Positions 51,871 through 59,374 of a stretch of 64,000 bases of DNA are shown in pieces. The number at the start of each line of letters is the position of its first letter. The first letter of the stretch is position 1. This DNA is from CAZEWZ01 sp964516765 (GTDB lineage: Bacteria > Bacteroidota > Bacteroidia > Flavobacteriales > UBA7430). Below the pieces are notes generated by a model. That model was not told where the DNA came from and did no database searches. It worked only from the letters and a program-made list of their open reading frames with translations. The translations under genes and the position numbers were made by a program. The stretch is from the NCBI GenBank assembly GCA_964516765.1, contig CAZEWZ010000001.1, positions 62,001 to 126,000 on the forward strand, given 5' to 3'.

Positions 51871-53331
51871 TTATTTATGTTTTTTATTTCTAGGTTTTTT
51901 GGGACGAACATGAACCCCCAAGAGTCTAAGAGACTCTTTCTTTACTTCGGGATCTTTTTTTAATGCCCATAATTTATCTCTGTTTGGAAGCTTTCTTTTT
52001 TCAGGGTTAACTATGGGGGCAGGATAGTTAAGTTTAATTTGTCCTCCCAGTAAATCGATTGGAGTAAGCATCCATGGTTGGTGGATAAAAGCCAGGGGCA
52101 AATCTCTTAGTTCGGGAACCCAACTGAGAACAAAGATACCATCGGAATCTTTTTCTAGAGATTGCTTGACCGGGTTGTATATCCTGATTGCATTTATTCC
52201 AGTGACACCTGCCTGCATTTGAAATTGTGTATAGTGGATGCCTGGTTCGTAGTCCAAAAATAATTTTGCCATGTGATAAACTCCTCTTCTCCAGTCTTGG
52301 TCGAGATAATGACATAAAAAAGAAACCAGCATAGCCCGCATCCGAAAGTTTAGCCAACCTTTGTGATGCAAACATCGCATACTCGCATCAACCAATGGAA
52401 ATCCCGTTTCTCCAGCCTTCCATTTTTCAAGGAATACATTATTATTTTCATAAGACATTTTTTCATATCCTTTGTTGATACAATAGGATTCATAAGTACA
52501 GTCTACTTCAAACTTTTGGATAAAGTGAGATCTCCATTTTAGTCGGGATAAAAAAGAATCATAGGCTCGTTTTTGACTCTGATAATTTGGGGCGGAACGA
52601 ACAGATTGATAAGCCATTCTGACGCTGAGATTTCCCCAAGCAAAATATGGGGAAAGTCTTCCGCATGATATACTACTTTTTTGAGGGCTAGAAATTTGTC
52701 TGGAATAGTTTTTGGCTCTTTTATTAATAAAAGATTTGAGATATCTCATAGCATAACTTTCACCAGCAGGTTGAAATTGAGGGGGATATTTAAGTAGGAA
52801 AGGGAAGTTTTTGAGATTAAAATCAAAAGGAGATTTTATAGATTTATGGGTGCTTATACTGAATTTATTTTTGAATATTTCTTGATTTGTATAAAGGTAC
52901 CATCTCTTGTCCCAACCCACTCTATTATTGATTCCTCGAATAATTCCTTCGGTTTGGAACTCCTTCCATTTCACACCTTTTTTTTTGAATAATGAAGAAA
53001 TATTTTTATCCCGATTCCAAGTGATTTTAGTTCCACTTTCTTGATGTGAAAATACATTTTTTAGTTTGTATTGTGAGATTAAAAATTCAAAGACTTCTTT
53101 TGCCTCTCCGTGAAATATTTGAATATCTCTATTCATCGGCTCCAGAAACTTATTCATGTCTAGGAGCGAATGATAAACAAACTGAAGATGTCTTTTACTT
53201 ACATCTTTATGGATGATAAGTGAGGGTTCAAACAGGTAAACAATCAGATAGTCCTCTTCCTGACTTTCTGCCTGAAATAAGGCTTCATGGTCTGAAGTTC
53301 TTAGGTCCCTTTTTAGCCAAACAAGATTCAT
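51871..53331 (-). CDS. Cryptochrome/deoxyribodipyrimidine photolyase
   Basis: A 486-residue classical photolyase-fold protein. Antenna domain from the ATG at 53331 (MNLVWLKRDLRTSDHEAL, then VYLFEPSLIIHKDVSKRHLQ). FAD-binding half with GRLSPYFAWGNLSVRMAY, SRLKWRSHFIQKFE, TGFPLVDASMRCLHHKGWLN, RMRAMLVSFLCHYLDQDWRRG and DYEPGIHYTQFQMQAG. The last of these has IHYTQFQMQAG where CPD photolyases read NNGNWQ, which suggests a cryptochrome-like or FeS-less branch, though repair activity cannot be excluded. A start at 53367 adds 12 residues not in the family. First gene of the photolyase operon. Confidence 0.88.
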   Translation of the reverse strand: MNLVWLKRDLRTSDHEALFQAESQEEDYLIVYLFEPSLIIHKDVSKRHLQFVYHSLLDMNKFLEPMNRDIQIFHGEAKEVFEFLISQYKLKNVFSHQESGTKITWNRDKNISSLFKKKGVKWKEFQTEGIIRGINNRVGWDKRWYLYTNQEIFKNKFSISTHKSIKSPFDFNLKNFPFLLKYPPQFQPAGESYAMRYLKSFINKRAKNYSRQISSPQKSSISCGRLSPYFAWGNLSVRMAYQSVRSAPNYQSQKRAYDSFLSRLKWRSHFIQKFEVDCTYESYCINKGYEKMSYENNNVFLEKWKAGETGFPLVDASMRCLHHKGWLNFRMRAMLVSFLCHYLDQDWRRGVYHMAKLFLDYEPGIHYTQFQMQAGVTGINAIRIYNPVKQSLEKDSDGIFVLSWVPELRDLPLAFIHQPWMLTPIDLLGGQIKLNYPAPIVNPEKRKLPNRDKLWALKKDPEVKKESLRLLGVHVRPKKPRNKKHK

Positions 53332-53399
53332 TTGATTCAATAGAATTTTTTTTACAAAAATACGCAAGGCTATGCAAAGTAAGTTAAGTAATGTAAATA

Positions 53400-53765
53400 T
53401 TAATTACAACAAAGTTGACATGTTCCCTGAATCAAGACATGTGAGTGGCTTATTTTTCGATGAGGTATTTTAGGGATATGTATTTCAAAGGGTAGGCAGT
53501 CCATTTTCCCACAAATCAAACATTGAAAGTGTGGATGAACATCTATGTGTTCTGTATCAGAGCAACCAATGCATTTTGCATACCATCTGATTCCATTTTT
53601 ACTCAGAAAAGAGTGTAAAACCCCATCGTCTTCTAGTTTTTCTAAAACACGGTAAATGGTAGTCTTGTTTAATTTGTTGCTTAAACGTTTGACCAATTCA
53701 ATAGCGGATATCCCACCATCTTCTTTAATAAACTCACTCAACAATATTTCGACCGATTTGGTCAT
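53400..53765 (-). CDS. Fur-family metalloregulator, probably Zur-like
   Basis: A 121-residue Fur-family repressor from the ATG at 53765 (five residues shorter than the ATG/ATA-extended form). DNA-binding winged helix about 5-55 (ISAIELVKRLSNKLNKTTIYRVLEKLEDDG); dimer domain with VHPHFQCLICGKMDCL and a C-terminal TCQLCC, giving two CxxC pairs for structural zinc and the HxH of the regulatory site. Divergent from a MerC-like gene and a zinc-type TonB receptor, with shared palindromes in both promoters, so zinc control is the best inference over iron. Confidence 0.85.
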   Translation of the reverse strand: MTKSVEILLSEFIKEDGGISAIELVKRLSNKLNKTTIYRVLEKLEDDGVLHSFLSKNGIRWYAKCIGCSDTEHIDVHPHFQCLICGKMDCLPFEIHIPKIPHRKISHSHVLIQGTCQLCCN

Positions 53766-53791
53766 TCTGATAATCCCCATTTATTTTTTAT

Positions 53792-53806
53792 TACAACTTT
53801 GTTGCA
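53792..53806. promoter_or_regulatory. Zur-type operator candidate, site A (fur/merC intergenic)
   Basis: TACAACTTTGTTGCA, an interrupted dyad of TRCAAC and GTTGCR. It covers the TTG (53802-53804) expected as the -33 element of the merC-like gene and lies 27 bases before the fur-family start. Nearly identical to site C before the receptor gene. Confidence 0.75.
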
Positions 53807-53820
53807 TCTAATTTAATACA

Positions 53821-53841
53821 TATATTTGCAACTGAGTTGCG
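53821..53841 (+). promoter_or_regulatory. -7 element of merC-like gene with overlapping operator candidate, site B
   Basis: TATATTTG (53821-53828) matches TAnnTTTG, and TGCAACTGAGTTGCG (53827-53841) is a second copy of the dyad, overlapping it by two bases. Site A and site B are 35 bases apart start to start, about three helical turns. Confidence 0.75.
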
Positions 53842-53861
53842 TTAATAAATGATAACTATTG

Positions 53862-54263
53862 ATGAAATTAACATTACTTAAATCTGATGCCCTAGGTATT
53901 TTTGCAAGTACATTGTGTATGATACACTGTTTGGCTACGCCATTTTTGTTTATTGTGCAATCTTGTAGTTCTAGTTGCTGTGAATCAGCCCCATACTGGT
54001 GGAAGGCATTTGATTTTGGATTCTTAGTGTTTTCATTTTTTGCGGTTATTAGATCTGTAAAAACCTCTTCCAATAAATTAGTCAAAAACCTATTATGGAT
54101 TTTGATGATTACACTTTTTTTGATCATATTAAATGAAAAAAATACAATTATTGTTTTACCAGAATTTATGAAATATATAGTCGCCTCTAGTTTAATTTTT
54201 GTGCACTTATACAATTCTAATTATTGTCAATGTAAAAATAAAGGCTTTTGTTTAAATAATTAA
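53862..54263 (+). CDS. MerC-domain membrane protein
   Basis: A 133-residue protein with four membrane helices. KSDALGIFASTLCMIHCLATPFLFI (residues 6-30, given as SDALGIFASTLCMIHCLATP) has the CxxxHC motif of the MerC family, followed by a cysteine cluster SCSSSCCESAP and a C-terminal NYCQCKNKGFC. MerC imports mercuric ions in some operons; in Bacteroidota the family appears with Zur-like regulators, suggesting a zinc-related role. ATG at 53862 is chosen over the TTG one codon upstream. Divergent from the Fur-family gene. Confidence 0.85.
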   Translation: MKLTLLKSDALGIFASTLCMIHCLATPFLFIVQSCSSSCCESAPYWWKAFDFGFLVFSFFAVIRSVKTSSNKLVKNLLWILMITLFLIILNEKNTIIVLPEFMKYIVASSLIFVHLYNSNYCQCKNKGFCLNN

Positions 54264-54381
54264 AGTAATTGATTCTAACACCTCTATTAAGTAAAATTCA
54301 TACCCTCATATTTTTGAAGTTTTCTTCCAAAATATCATTCTACTTATTAATTATACCATCAGCTATTAATCTATATTTTTT

Positions 54382-54427
54382 CACTTAATAAATTATGAAA
54401 AGTATTGTTTTATATATTTTTTAGTAC
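54382..54427 (+). other. Duplicate of the receptor gene's start region with a ten-codon micro-ORF
   Basis: CACTTAATAAATTATGAAAA (54382-54401) repeats, with one mismatch, the bases around the receptor start at 54537-54556. Its ATG (54395) opens MKSIVLYIFF and then a stop (TAG, 54425-54427 region), similar in type to the receptor's signal-peptide start MKKLIFIFF. It may be the residue of a local duplication. Confidence 0.45.
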
Positions 54428-54476
54428 AACTTAGTTGCATTAGTGATTTAATGTATATATTTGCTACAAAGTTGCG
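54425..54476 (+). promoter_or_regulatory. Receptor gene promoter with two operator candidates, sites C and D
   Basis: Site C, TACAACTTAGTTGCA (54425-54439), contains the -33 TTG (54435-54437). An 18-base spacer leads to the -7 element TATATTTG (54456-54463). Site D, TGCTACAAAGTTGCG (54462-54476), overlaps its end. The whole arrangement repeats the merC promoter (53792-53841) with only a two-base change in spacing and a few substitutions. A repressor on both sites would block polymerase entirely. Confidence 0.8.
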
Positions 54477-54549
54477 TTAGTTGATTCTTGATTTATTCTA
54501 GGAGACTATTTCAAGAATTCACTATGATGTTTTTTACACTCAATAAATT

Positions 54550-56745
54550 ATGAAAAAACTCATTTTCATTTTTTTTATACCTCTATTCATTAATGCTCAA
54601 TCTTTCAGAGTAATTGATAAAGAGTCCAAAGAGGTTATTCCTTATGCATCTGTTGAAGTTCATGAGATGCAGATTCAATCTATGTGTGACGAAAATGGAG
54701 CTTGTGATATCAAGATTATTTCTAGGAACAGTCCAATACTTGTTTCTGCAGAAGGATATGAATCAAAGAGTTTTATTTACAAACCCAAAGAGTCAAACAT
54801 TCATTTAATTGAGCTCGAAAAGGCTCATATTATATTGAATGAAGTAATCATTTCTCCGACCACAGGAATCATTCAACAGCATAACTTATCCAATGTGTTT
54901 TTGAAGTCTATTTCTTCGCCTAATCAATTAATAACCTCTAATCTAATGGGAATTATTTCAAGTGTTCCTGGAGTGTATTCGATTCAAACAGGAGCGGGAA
55001 TTAGCAAACCTGTCATTCGGGGAATGTCGGGGTTAAAAGTAGTGACTTTTTTAAATGGTCTTCGTATCGAAAATCAGCAATGGGCAAATGATCATGGAAT
55101 TAATTTTAGTGGTTTGGGAATAAAGGCTGTTGAGGTTGTAAAAGGTCCTTCTTCATTGCTATACGGTGCTGATGCATTGGGTGGTGTTTTGTATTTTGTC
55201 GACGAAGATTACGTGAGTCCCAACACTGTCCAAAGTTCTTTTGAAACTCAGTTTGAGAGTAATTCGCTTTCTACCAGAAATATAGCCAATCTAAAAATAG
55301 CTTCAGAAAAGTTTAGGTTGAATGTCCATGCGGGATTTCAAAACGCTGCAGATTATCAAATTCCTAACGGGACTTTCGTCGTAAATTCTAGGTTTAAGGG
55401 TAAAAGTATTAAGACTTCTTTGGGTTACAATAAAGACAGTTGGATGGTTAATCTTAGATACAATCACAATTCTAATCAAATAGGTCTACCTGGTCATACA
55501 CATTCAGCCAACCCTAACCCTTATGACTTTCAGTCAAGCGTTCAAAATAGATATAGAGTGGTTCCTTTTCAGCTCATTTCAGACCACTATTTGTCTCTAG
55601 AAAATAAGATATTTTTTGGTAATTCGGTATTAAAATTACTTACAGGATTTACTTCAAACAGTCTCACAGAACACGAAGAAAAGGTGACTATTCCGGGCAT
55701 CAAAATGCTTCTAACAAATTTCCCGTATCATCTTTCATATACCACTCATTTTAATGAGGATATAACGTGGATTTCAGGAGCACAGGGGATGTGGACCAAA
55801 AATATTAATGATGATTCAGCTCTAAACATCTTGATTCCTAATTCTACTTCTAATGATTATGGTGCCTATTCTCTTCTTCAGTATTCTAAAAGTCAATTTG
55901 AAACCCAAATAGGATTCAGATATGATTACCGAGAAATCAATTCAAATCAATTTATTTCGAAAATTTTTTCTAAACTAAATGGATCTTTTGGTCTTGTGTA
56001 TCAAAAGAATTCTTTCACCTTAAGATCTAATTTTAGTTCTGGATTTCGTCCTCCCCACTTGAGCGAAATGCTTGCCGATGGTGTCCATCACGGAACCAAC
56101 AGATATGAAATTGGTTCCCAAGATTTGGTCAGCGAATTTGCTAATCAATATGATGTGTCATTAGATTATAAATCTGAACATGTTAACTTTAATATGAATC
56201 CTTTTTATAATAGTTTTAAAAACTATATTTTCGTTGAGCCCACAGCCGATTTCATTGATGGCTATCCAGTCTATGTCTATTCTCAGGCACCTTCAGCTAA
56301 GACATACGGGGGGGAAGTATATTTTCATTACCATCCTCATTTTGTTCATAGAATTCACATAGAAAGTGATTTTTCATATGTAATTGGACAAGACAATAAC
56401 AATAACCCTTTACCTCTAATTCCTCAAACCAGAATGAATACGAATATAAAATATGAATTTGGTGAACAAAAAAATAAGCTTAAAATCCAGACACTAATTT
56501 TTCAAAGAACTGAGTATTTAGACAAAGATGATGTGTCTTCTTTCGAATCAAGATCTTCCCATTACCAGATTTACAATGTGGAAGCAAACTTTTTGTATCA
56601 AGCGAAACAATTGACGCGCATTAAGTTAGGTGTGAGGAATTTGTTTAATACTAGATATATCAATCATTTATCAAATTTAAAAGGGATTGGCTTGCCAAGC
56701 CCTGGGATTAATTTTTATTTTTCAATCAATTATTTAATTAACTAA
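54550..56745 (+). CDS. TonB-dependent receptor, ZnuD-like (likely zinc)
   Basis: A 731-residue outer membrane receptor. A signal peptide (ending NAQS, residue 17) is followed by a carboxypeptidase-like regulatory domain (about 18-92), the plug (about 115-225: SSVPGVYSIQTGAGISKPVIRGMSG, KGPSSLLYGADALGGVLYFVD) and a 22-strand barrel ending in a terminal strand FYFSINYLIN. An external loop has GLPGHTHSANP (about 312-322), a His-bearing motif also seen in the zinc receptor ZnuD of Neisseria. With the Fur/Zur-like gene and operators upstream, zinc uptake is the best reading; it would depend on TonB as encoded at 12663. Confidence 0.9.
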   Translation: MKKLIFIFFIPLFINAQSFRVIDKESKEVIPYASVEVHEMQIQSMCDENGACDIKIISRNSPILVSAEGYESKSFIYKPKESNIHLIELEKAHIILNEVIISPTTGIIQQHNLSNVFLKSISSPNQLITSNLMGIISSVPGVYSIQTGAGISKPVIRGMSGLKVVTFLNGLRIENQQWANDHGINFSGLGIKAVEVVKGPSSLLYGADALGGVLYFVDEDYVSPNTVQSSFETQFESNSLSTRNIANLKIASEKFRLNVHAGFQNAADYQIPNGTFVVNSRFKGKSIKTSLGYNKDSWMVNLRYNHNSNQIGLPGHTHSANPNPYDFQSSVQNRYRVVPFQLISDHYLSLENKIFFGNSVLKLLTGFTSNSLTEHEEKVTIPGIKMLLTNFPYHLSYTTHFNEDITWISGAQGMWTKNINDDSALNILIPNSTSNDYGAYSLLQYSKSQFETQIGFRYDYREINSNQFISKIFSKLNGSFGLVYQKNSFTLRSNFSSGFRPPHLSEMLADGVHHGTNRYEIGSQDLVSEFANQYDVSLDYKSEHVNFNMNPFYNSFKNYIFVEPTADFIDGYPVYVYSQAPSAKTYGGEVYFHYHPHFVHRIHIESDFSYVIGQDNNNNPLPLIPQTRMNTNIKYEFGEQKNKLKIQTLIFQRTEYLDKDDVSSFESRSSHYQIYNVEANFLYQAKQLTRIKLGVRNLFNTRYINHLSNLKGIGLPSPGINFYFSINYLIN

Positions 56746-56758
56746 ACCTTTCTTTAAA

Positions 56759-57055
56759 ATGTTAAAAAACTCATTTTCTTTTAAAAAACTTGGATTGTCC
56801 ATTGGACTTGTCCTTTTGGCTTCATGTAGCAGTGAAGAATGTGCCGACTGCCATGTTGTTGTTGACATTGATGGTATGGAATATGAATTAATGGAATTAG
56901 GAGAGTACTGTGACGATGCTTTACATTCTGTCGAGGAAGACGGTTACGCTGTTGCCGATACTATTCTGGTGGATGCTGATGGAGGATTACTTCCAAGCCC
57001 AGTTTATCCTGGAGATCCTGTAGAGGTTCATTGTGGAGAAGAGCATGACCATTAG
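56759..57055 (+). CDS. Small acidic lipoprotein, possible metal-binding partner of the receptor
   Basis: A 98-residue lipoprotein: signal to LVLLASC (lipid Cys23 of SIGLVLLASCSSEECADCHV). The mature part has CADCH, further cysteines (EYCDDAL and VHCGEE), many Asp/Glu, and ends GEEHDH. The clustered Cys, His and acids suggest metal binding. It follows the receptor by 13 bases and ends in its own terminator, so both are one unit under the same operators. I know no named family. Confidence 0.78.
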   Translation: MLKNSFSFKKLGLSIGLVLLASCSSEECADCHVVVDIDGMEYELMELGEYCDDALHSVEEDGYAVADTILVDADGGLLPSPVYPGDPVEVHCGEEHDH

Positions 57056-57095
57056 AATTCTTACACTATTTTATCTGTTAGGATAAAAATTGTTA

Positions 57096-57123
57096 AAAAT
57101 GCCACTCATTTGAGTGGCATTTT
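57096..57123 (+). terminator. Rho-independent terminator after the receptor-lipoprotein unit
   Basis: AAAATGCCACTCA, two bases, TGAGTGGCATTTT: a perfect 13-bp stem 40 bases past the lipoprotein stop, ending in T residues. Confidence 0.9.
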
Positions 57124-57184
57124 CTATTTATGAGAATTGTTTGAGGAAGAGTCAAATTTGGTTTAAATTGCTTTTTTTTAGGCT

Positions 57185-57232
57185 ACCCCAGAATTCCTTT
57201 TTGTTTGACACAATGTTAAAAAGGAGTGGGGT
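57185..57232. repeat. Imperfect hairpin enclosing copy 1 of a repeated TTGACACAATGTTA motif
   Basis: ACCCCA and TCCTTTTT (57185-57190, 57195-57202) pair with AAAAAGGA and TGGGGT (57218-57232). The loop side carries TTGACACAATGTTAAAAAGG (57205-57224), repeated at 58027 on the other side of the lipoprotein gene. Confidence 0.6.
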
Positions 57233-57292
57233 TATATAATATATATGGGCTACTATTACTCCCTCCGAAACCGATTATTTTTAGGGGGTGGT

Positions 57293-57940
57293 TTATTGAA
57301 CTCTTACTGTTTTAAAATCAATTTCTAAATCAATTGGTATACTCCAAGTATAGAAATCAGGTGAAGTGGGGTCCATATTTCTTAGATAAACAGTACCATT
57401 AAAATACCCCTTTAGTGTTGAATTATGAAAATATGTTGAAGTTACATTTGGAGCAGCTCCTAAATCAGTTATTGTAAGTGGTATATCGTATTGATTCAAC
57501 TCGCCCCCCATAGTTGTTTGTATAGAGTTAAAATTTGCTTGTAATGAATCAGTAAGATTCATCCAATAACCATCTGTTGAACCATCTGTAAAGGAAATAT
57601 CAACATTATTTATTCCAAGACTCATATTTGGAAAAAGTATTACTAATCTTATTACTTCTCCACTAACAAAATTAGATTCAGATTTATCATTAATTTCTAA
57701 AATTACACCACTATTATTAGATTGACATCCATTATTTAACGACCAAAACCCGCCTGATCCAAATGGGTCTCCATCAACTGTATTTCCTTTAATTTTAAAG
57801 ATATCTTCATTAATTTTAACTGTGAACTCATAATCAACATCTCCAGAAACTAATTGGATGTTTTGATCTTCTTGTTCTTCTTCTTCACAAGAATTAAAAA
57901 GTAAAGGCAAGCAAAGTAAAATAAGTAGTAGTTTTTTCAC
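57293..57940 (-). CDS. Lipoprotein of unknown function flanked by direct repeats
   Basis: A 215-residue lipoprotein: signal to LPLLFNSC (lipid Cys18), then an acidic start (EEEEQEDQ), and a beta-rich body (YEFTVKINEDIFKIKGNTVDG, then GVILEINDKSESNFVSGEVI, ending WSIPIDLEIDFKTVRVQ). It belongs to no family I recognise. It stands alone between two copies of a TTGACACAATGTTA-containing repeat (57205 and 58027) near a tRNA gene, which hints that it came in with a mobile segment. Confidence 0.7.
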   Translation of the reverse strand: MKKLLLILLCLPLLFNSCEEEEQEDQNIQLVSGDVDYEFTVKINEDIFKIKGNTVDGDPFGSGGFWSLNNGCQSNNSGVILEINDKSESNFVSGEVIRLVILFPNMSLGINNVDISFTDGSTDGYWMNLTDSLQANFNSIQTTMGGELNQYDIPLTITDLGAAPNVTSTYFHNSTLKGYFNGTVYLRNMDPTSPDFYTWSIPIDLEIDFKTVRVQ

Positions 57941-58026
57941 AATTCGGATTATAAATTCAAATCAAATATAACTAAATACAATTTACTTAGGTATAGAAGA
58001 TTAACCCCCCTTCAACTGGTTTCGTA

Positions 58027-58047
58027 TTGACACAATGTTAAAAAAGG
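58027..58047. repeat. Copy 2 of the TTGACACAATGTTAAAAAGG direct repeat
   Basis: The 20-mer of 57205-57224 recurs here in the same orientation with one additional A in the A run; flanks are only loosely alike (GG-rich then TTATA). Confidence 0.7.
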
Positions 58048-58201
58048 TAGGCGGCGGTTTATAGAAGTGATTTGTAGACCCCTATCTACTGATTATGATA
58101 TTTGTAAGATAAATATTTACTGCCAATTTACTGCCAGTAAATTAGCTTAAATCTATCTATTTCGTATAATTTGATATATTTGACTAGATTTAATTACCTA
58201 C

Positions 58202-58232
58202 AAAAAAAGCACCTACATCTCTGTAAGTGCTT
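58202..58232 (-). terminator. Rho-independent terminator after the tRNA
   Basis: On the minus strand: AAGCACTTACA, loop GAGA, TGTAGGTGCTT, then a T7 run. One mismatch in the stem. It starts 11 bases past the tRNA 3' end. Confidence 0.8.
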
Positions 58233-58242
58233 CATTTTTAAG

Positions 58243-58316
58243 TGGGCCCACCTGGGCTCGAACCAGGGACCCCTTGATTATGAGTCAAGTGCTCTAACCA
58301 ACTGAGCTATAGGCCC
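58243..58316 (-). tRNA. tRNA with CAT anticodon (Ile2 or elongator Met)
   Basis: A 74-base cloverleaf read on the minus strand: acceptor GGGCCTA with TGGGCCC (one G-T pair), D arm GCTC-AGTTGGTTA-GAGC, anticodon arm CTTGA-CTCATAA-TCAAG with anticodon CAT, variable GGGTC, T arm CCTGG-TTCGAGC-CCAGG, discriminator A. CCA is not encoded. The anticodon CAT serves elongator Met, initiator Met, or Ile2 once lysidine is made; the A7-T66 closing and lack of a C1-A72 mismatch exclude initiator. The G1-C72 acceptor and the GACTCATAATC loop favour Ile2, not certain. Confidence 0.92.
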
Positions 58317-58395
58317 AATTTTAGATTTGTCTTGTGAAAAACTTATTCAACTAAAATTTAGTCTGCAATAATACGCATAATCTGTTTATCTTGCA

Positions 58396-59031
58396 ATGAA
58401 ATTAATAGATATGCATAGGGGAATAAAAAACATTATTTTTGATCTAGGTGGGGTTATTTATGCTATTGACTACCATAAAACCATTATAGCCTTCAAAAAT
58501 CTTGGTATCAAAAATTTTGACCAACTTTTTGCCAAGGCAGGGCAACAAAATCTTTTTGATGATCTAGAAACTGGTGTAATTTCAAAATCAGAATTCTTCG
58601 CAGAGATTAATCTGCTCGTTCAGGATTCTTTAACTGATCAGCAAATAACGGAGGCCTGGAATGCTATGCTTTTGCAATTCATACCTGAGGCTTTGGCATG
58701 TTTAGACGAAATTTCTTCTGACTATCGCTTATTTTTATTGAGCAATACCAACGAAATACATATTGAGTTCATTTTACATCAGGTTGGGCCTAAAAACTTC
58801 AAATCCTTCTGCGCAAGATTTGAAAAAGTATACCTATCTCATGAGATAGGGAAAAGAAAACCTAACACTGAAGTGTTTGACTATATTATTAAAGAAAAAG
58901 ACTTGAAAAAGTCTGAGACTCTTTTTATAGACGACTCAATACAGCATGTTCAAGGAGGTATAAAGGCTGGTTTAGAATCATATCATCTTGACCAAGGCGC
59001 AAGTATTTCTAGCTTTTTCCGTGAGGACTAG
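58396..59031 (+). CDS. HAD-superfamily hydrolase (subfamily IA)
   Basis: A 211-residue phosphatase-like protein: motif I NIIFDLGGVIYAID with nucleophile Asp, motif II LFLLSNTNE (Ser), motif III Lys in GKRKPNTEVFDYI, motif IV LFIDDSIQHVQGG. The substrate is unknown; relatives include alpha-D-glucose-1-phosphate and flavin phosphatases. The ATG at 58396 is used; an ATG at 58411 (MHRGIKN) is possible. The 3' end overlaps the convergent thioesterase gene by 23 bases. Confidence 0.88.
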   Translation: MKLIDMHRGIKNIIFDLGGVIYAIDYHKTIIAFKNLGIKNFDQLFAKAGQQNLFDDLETGVISKSEFFAEINLLVQDSLTDQQITEAWNAMLLQFIPEALACLDEISSDYRLFLLSNTNEIHIEFILHQVGPKNFKSFCARFEKVYLSHEIGKRKPNTEVFDYIIKEKDLKKSETLFIDDSIQHVQGGIKAGLESYHLDQGASISSFFRED

Positions 59032-59365
59032 GCATTTGATTTTCATCTAAATGAACAAACACAATATTATCTATCGTAATGATGATCTTCTGACTCTGCT
59101 TTACTCGAGCTTCACATTTTACAGTTATAGAACTTTTTCCATATTTAATAGTCTCCAACCCTATTTCAACCACATCTCCTGTGCGAGCTGGATTTACAAA
59201 GTTAATCTCAGACATAAATTTGGTAACCACATGTCTGTTGTCTAATTGACACATTACATAAATTGCGGCTTCTTCATCGATCCATCTAAGAAGAGTTCCT
59301 CCAAAAAGGGAACCACCAGCATTGAGATCTTCAGGTTTTACTAATTTTCTTGTATGGTATATCAT
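59009..59365 (-). CDS. Acyl-CoA thioesterase (hotdog fold, YciA/BFIT type)
   Basis: A 118-residue hotdog thioesterase: VKPEDLNAGGSLFGGTLLRWIDEEAAIYV with the active-site Asn/Asp region (given as LNAGGSLFGGTLLRWIDEEA), then VTKFMSEINFVNPARTGDVV and IVFVHLDENQMPSPHG. It hydrolyses acyl-CoA esters. It follows the methylmalonyl-CoA epimerase on the same strand by nine bases, so both may serve short-chain acyl-CoA metabolism. Confidence 0.9.
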   Translation of the reverse strand: MIYHTRKLVKPEDLNAGGSLFGGTLLRWIDEEAAIYVMCQLDNRHVVTKFMSEINFVNPARTGDVVEIGLETIKYGKSSITVKCEARVKQSQKIIITIDNIVFVHLDENQMPSPHGKS

Positions 59366-59374
59366 TTTTTTAAT

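Larger units (their letters stand above)
57941..58242. other. Gene-free 302-base stretch before the tRNA
   Basis: I find no open frame of note. The stretch contains repeat copy 2 (58027-58047), two TTTACTGCCA direct copies, a perfect 19-bp palindrome AATTTACTGCCAGTAAATT (58125-58143), and the tRNA terminator (58202-58232). Confidence 0.6.

Noticed and set aside
53813..54214. Minus-strand 133-codon frame opposite the MerC-like gene
   Set aside because: The plus-strand frame has the MerC CxxxHC motif and membrane helices; the minus frame has no recognisable feature and overlaps the operator sites.
54311..54334. Hairpin after the MerC-like gene (TTTTTGAAG/CTTCCAAAA)
   Set aside because: The stem has a mismatch and no T run follows, so I do not call a terminator.
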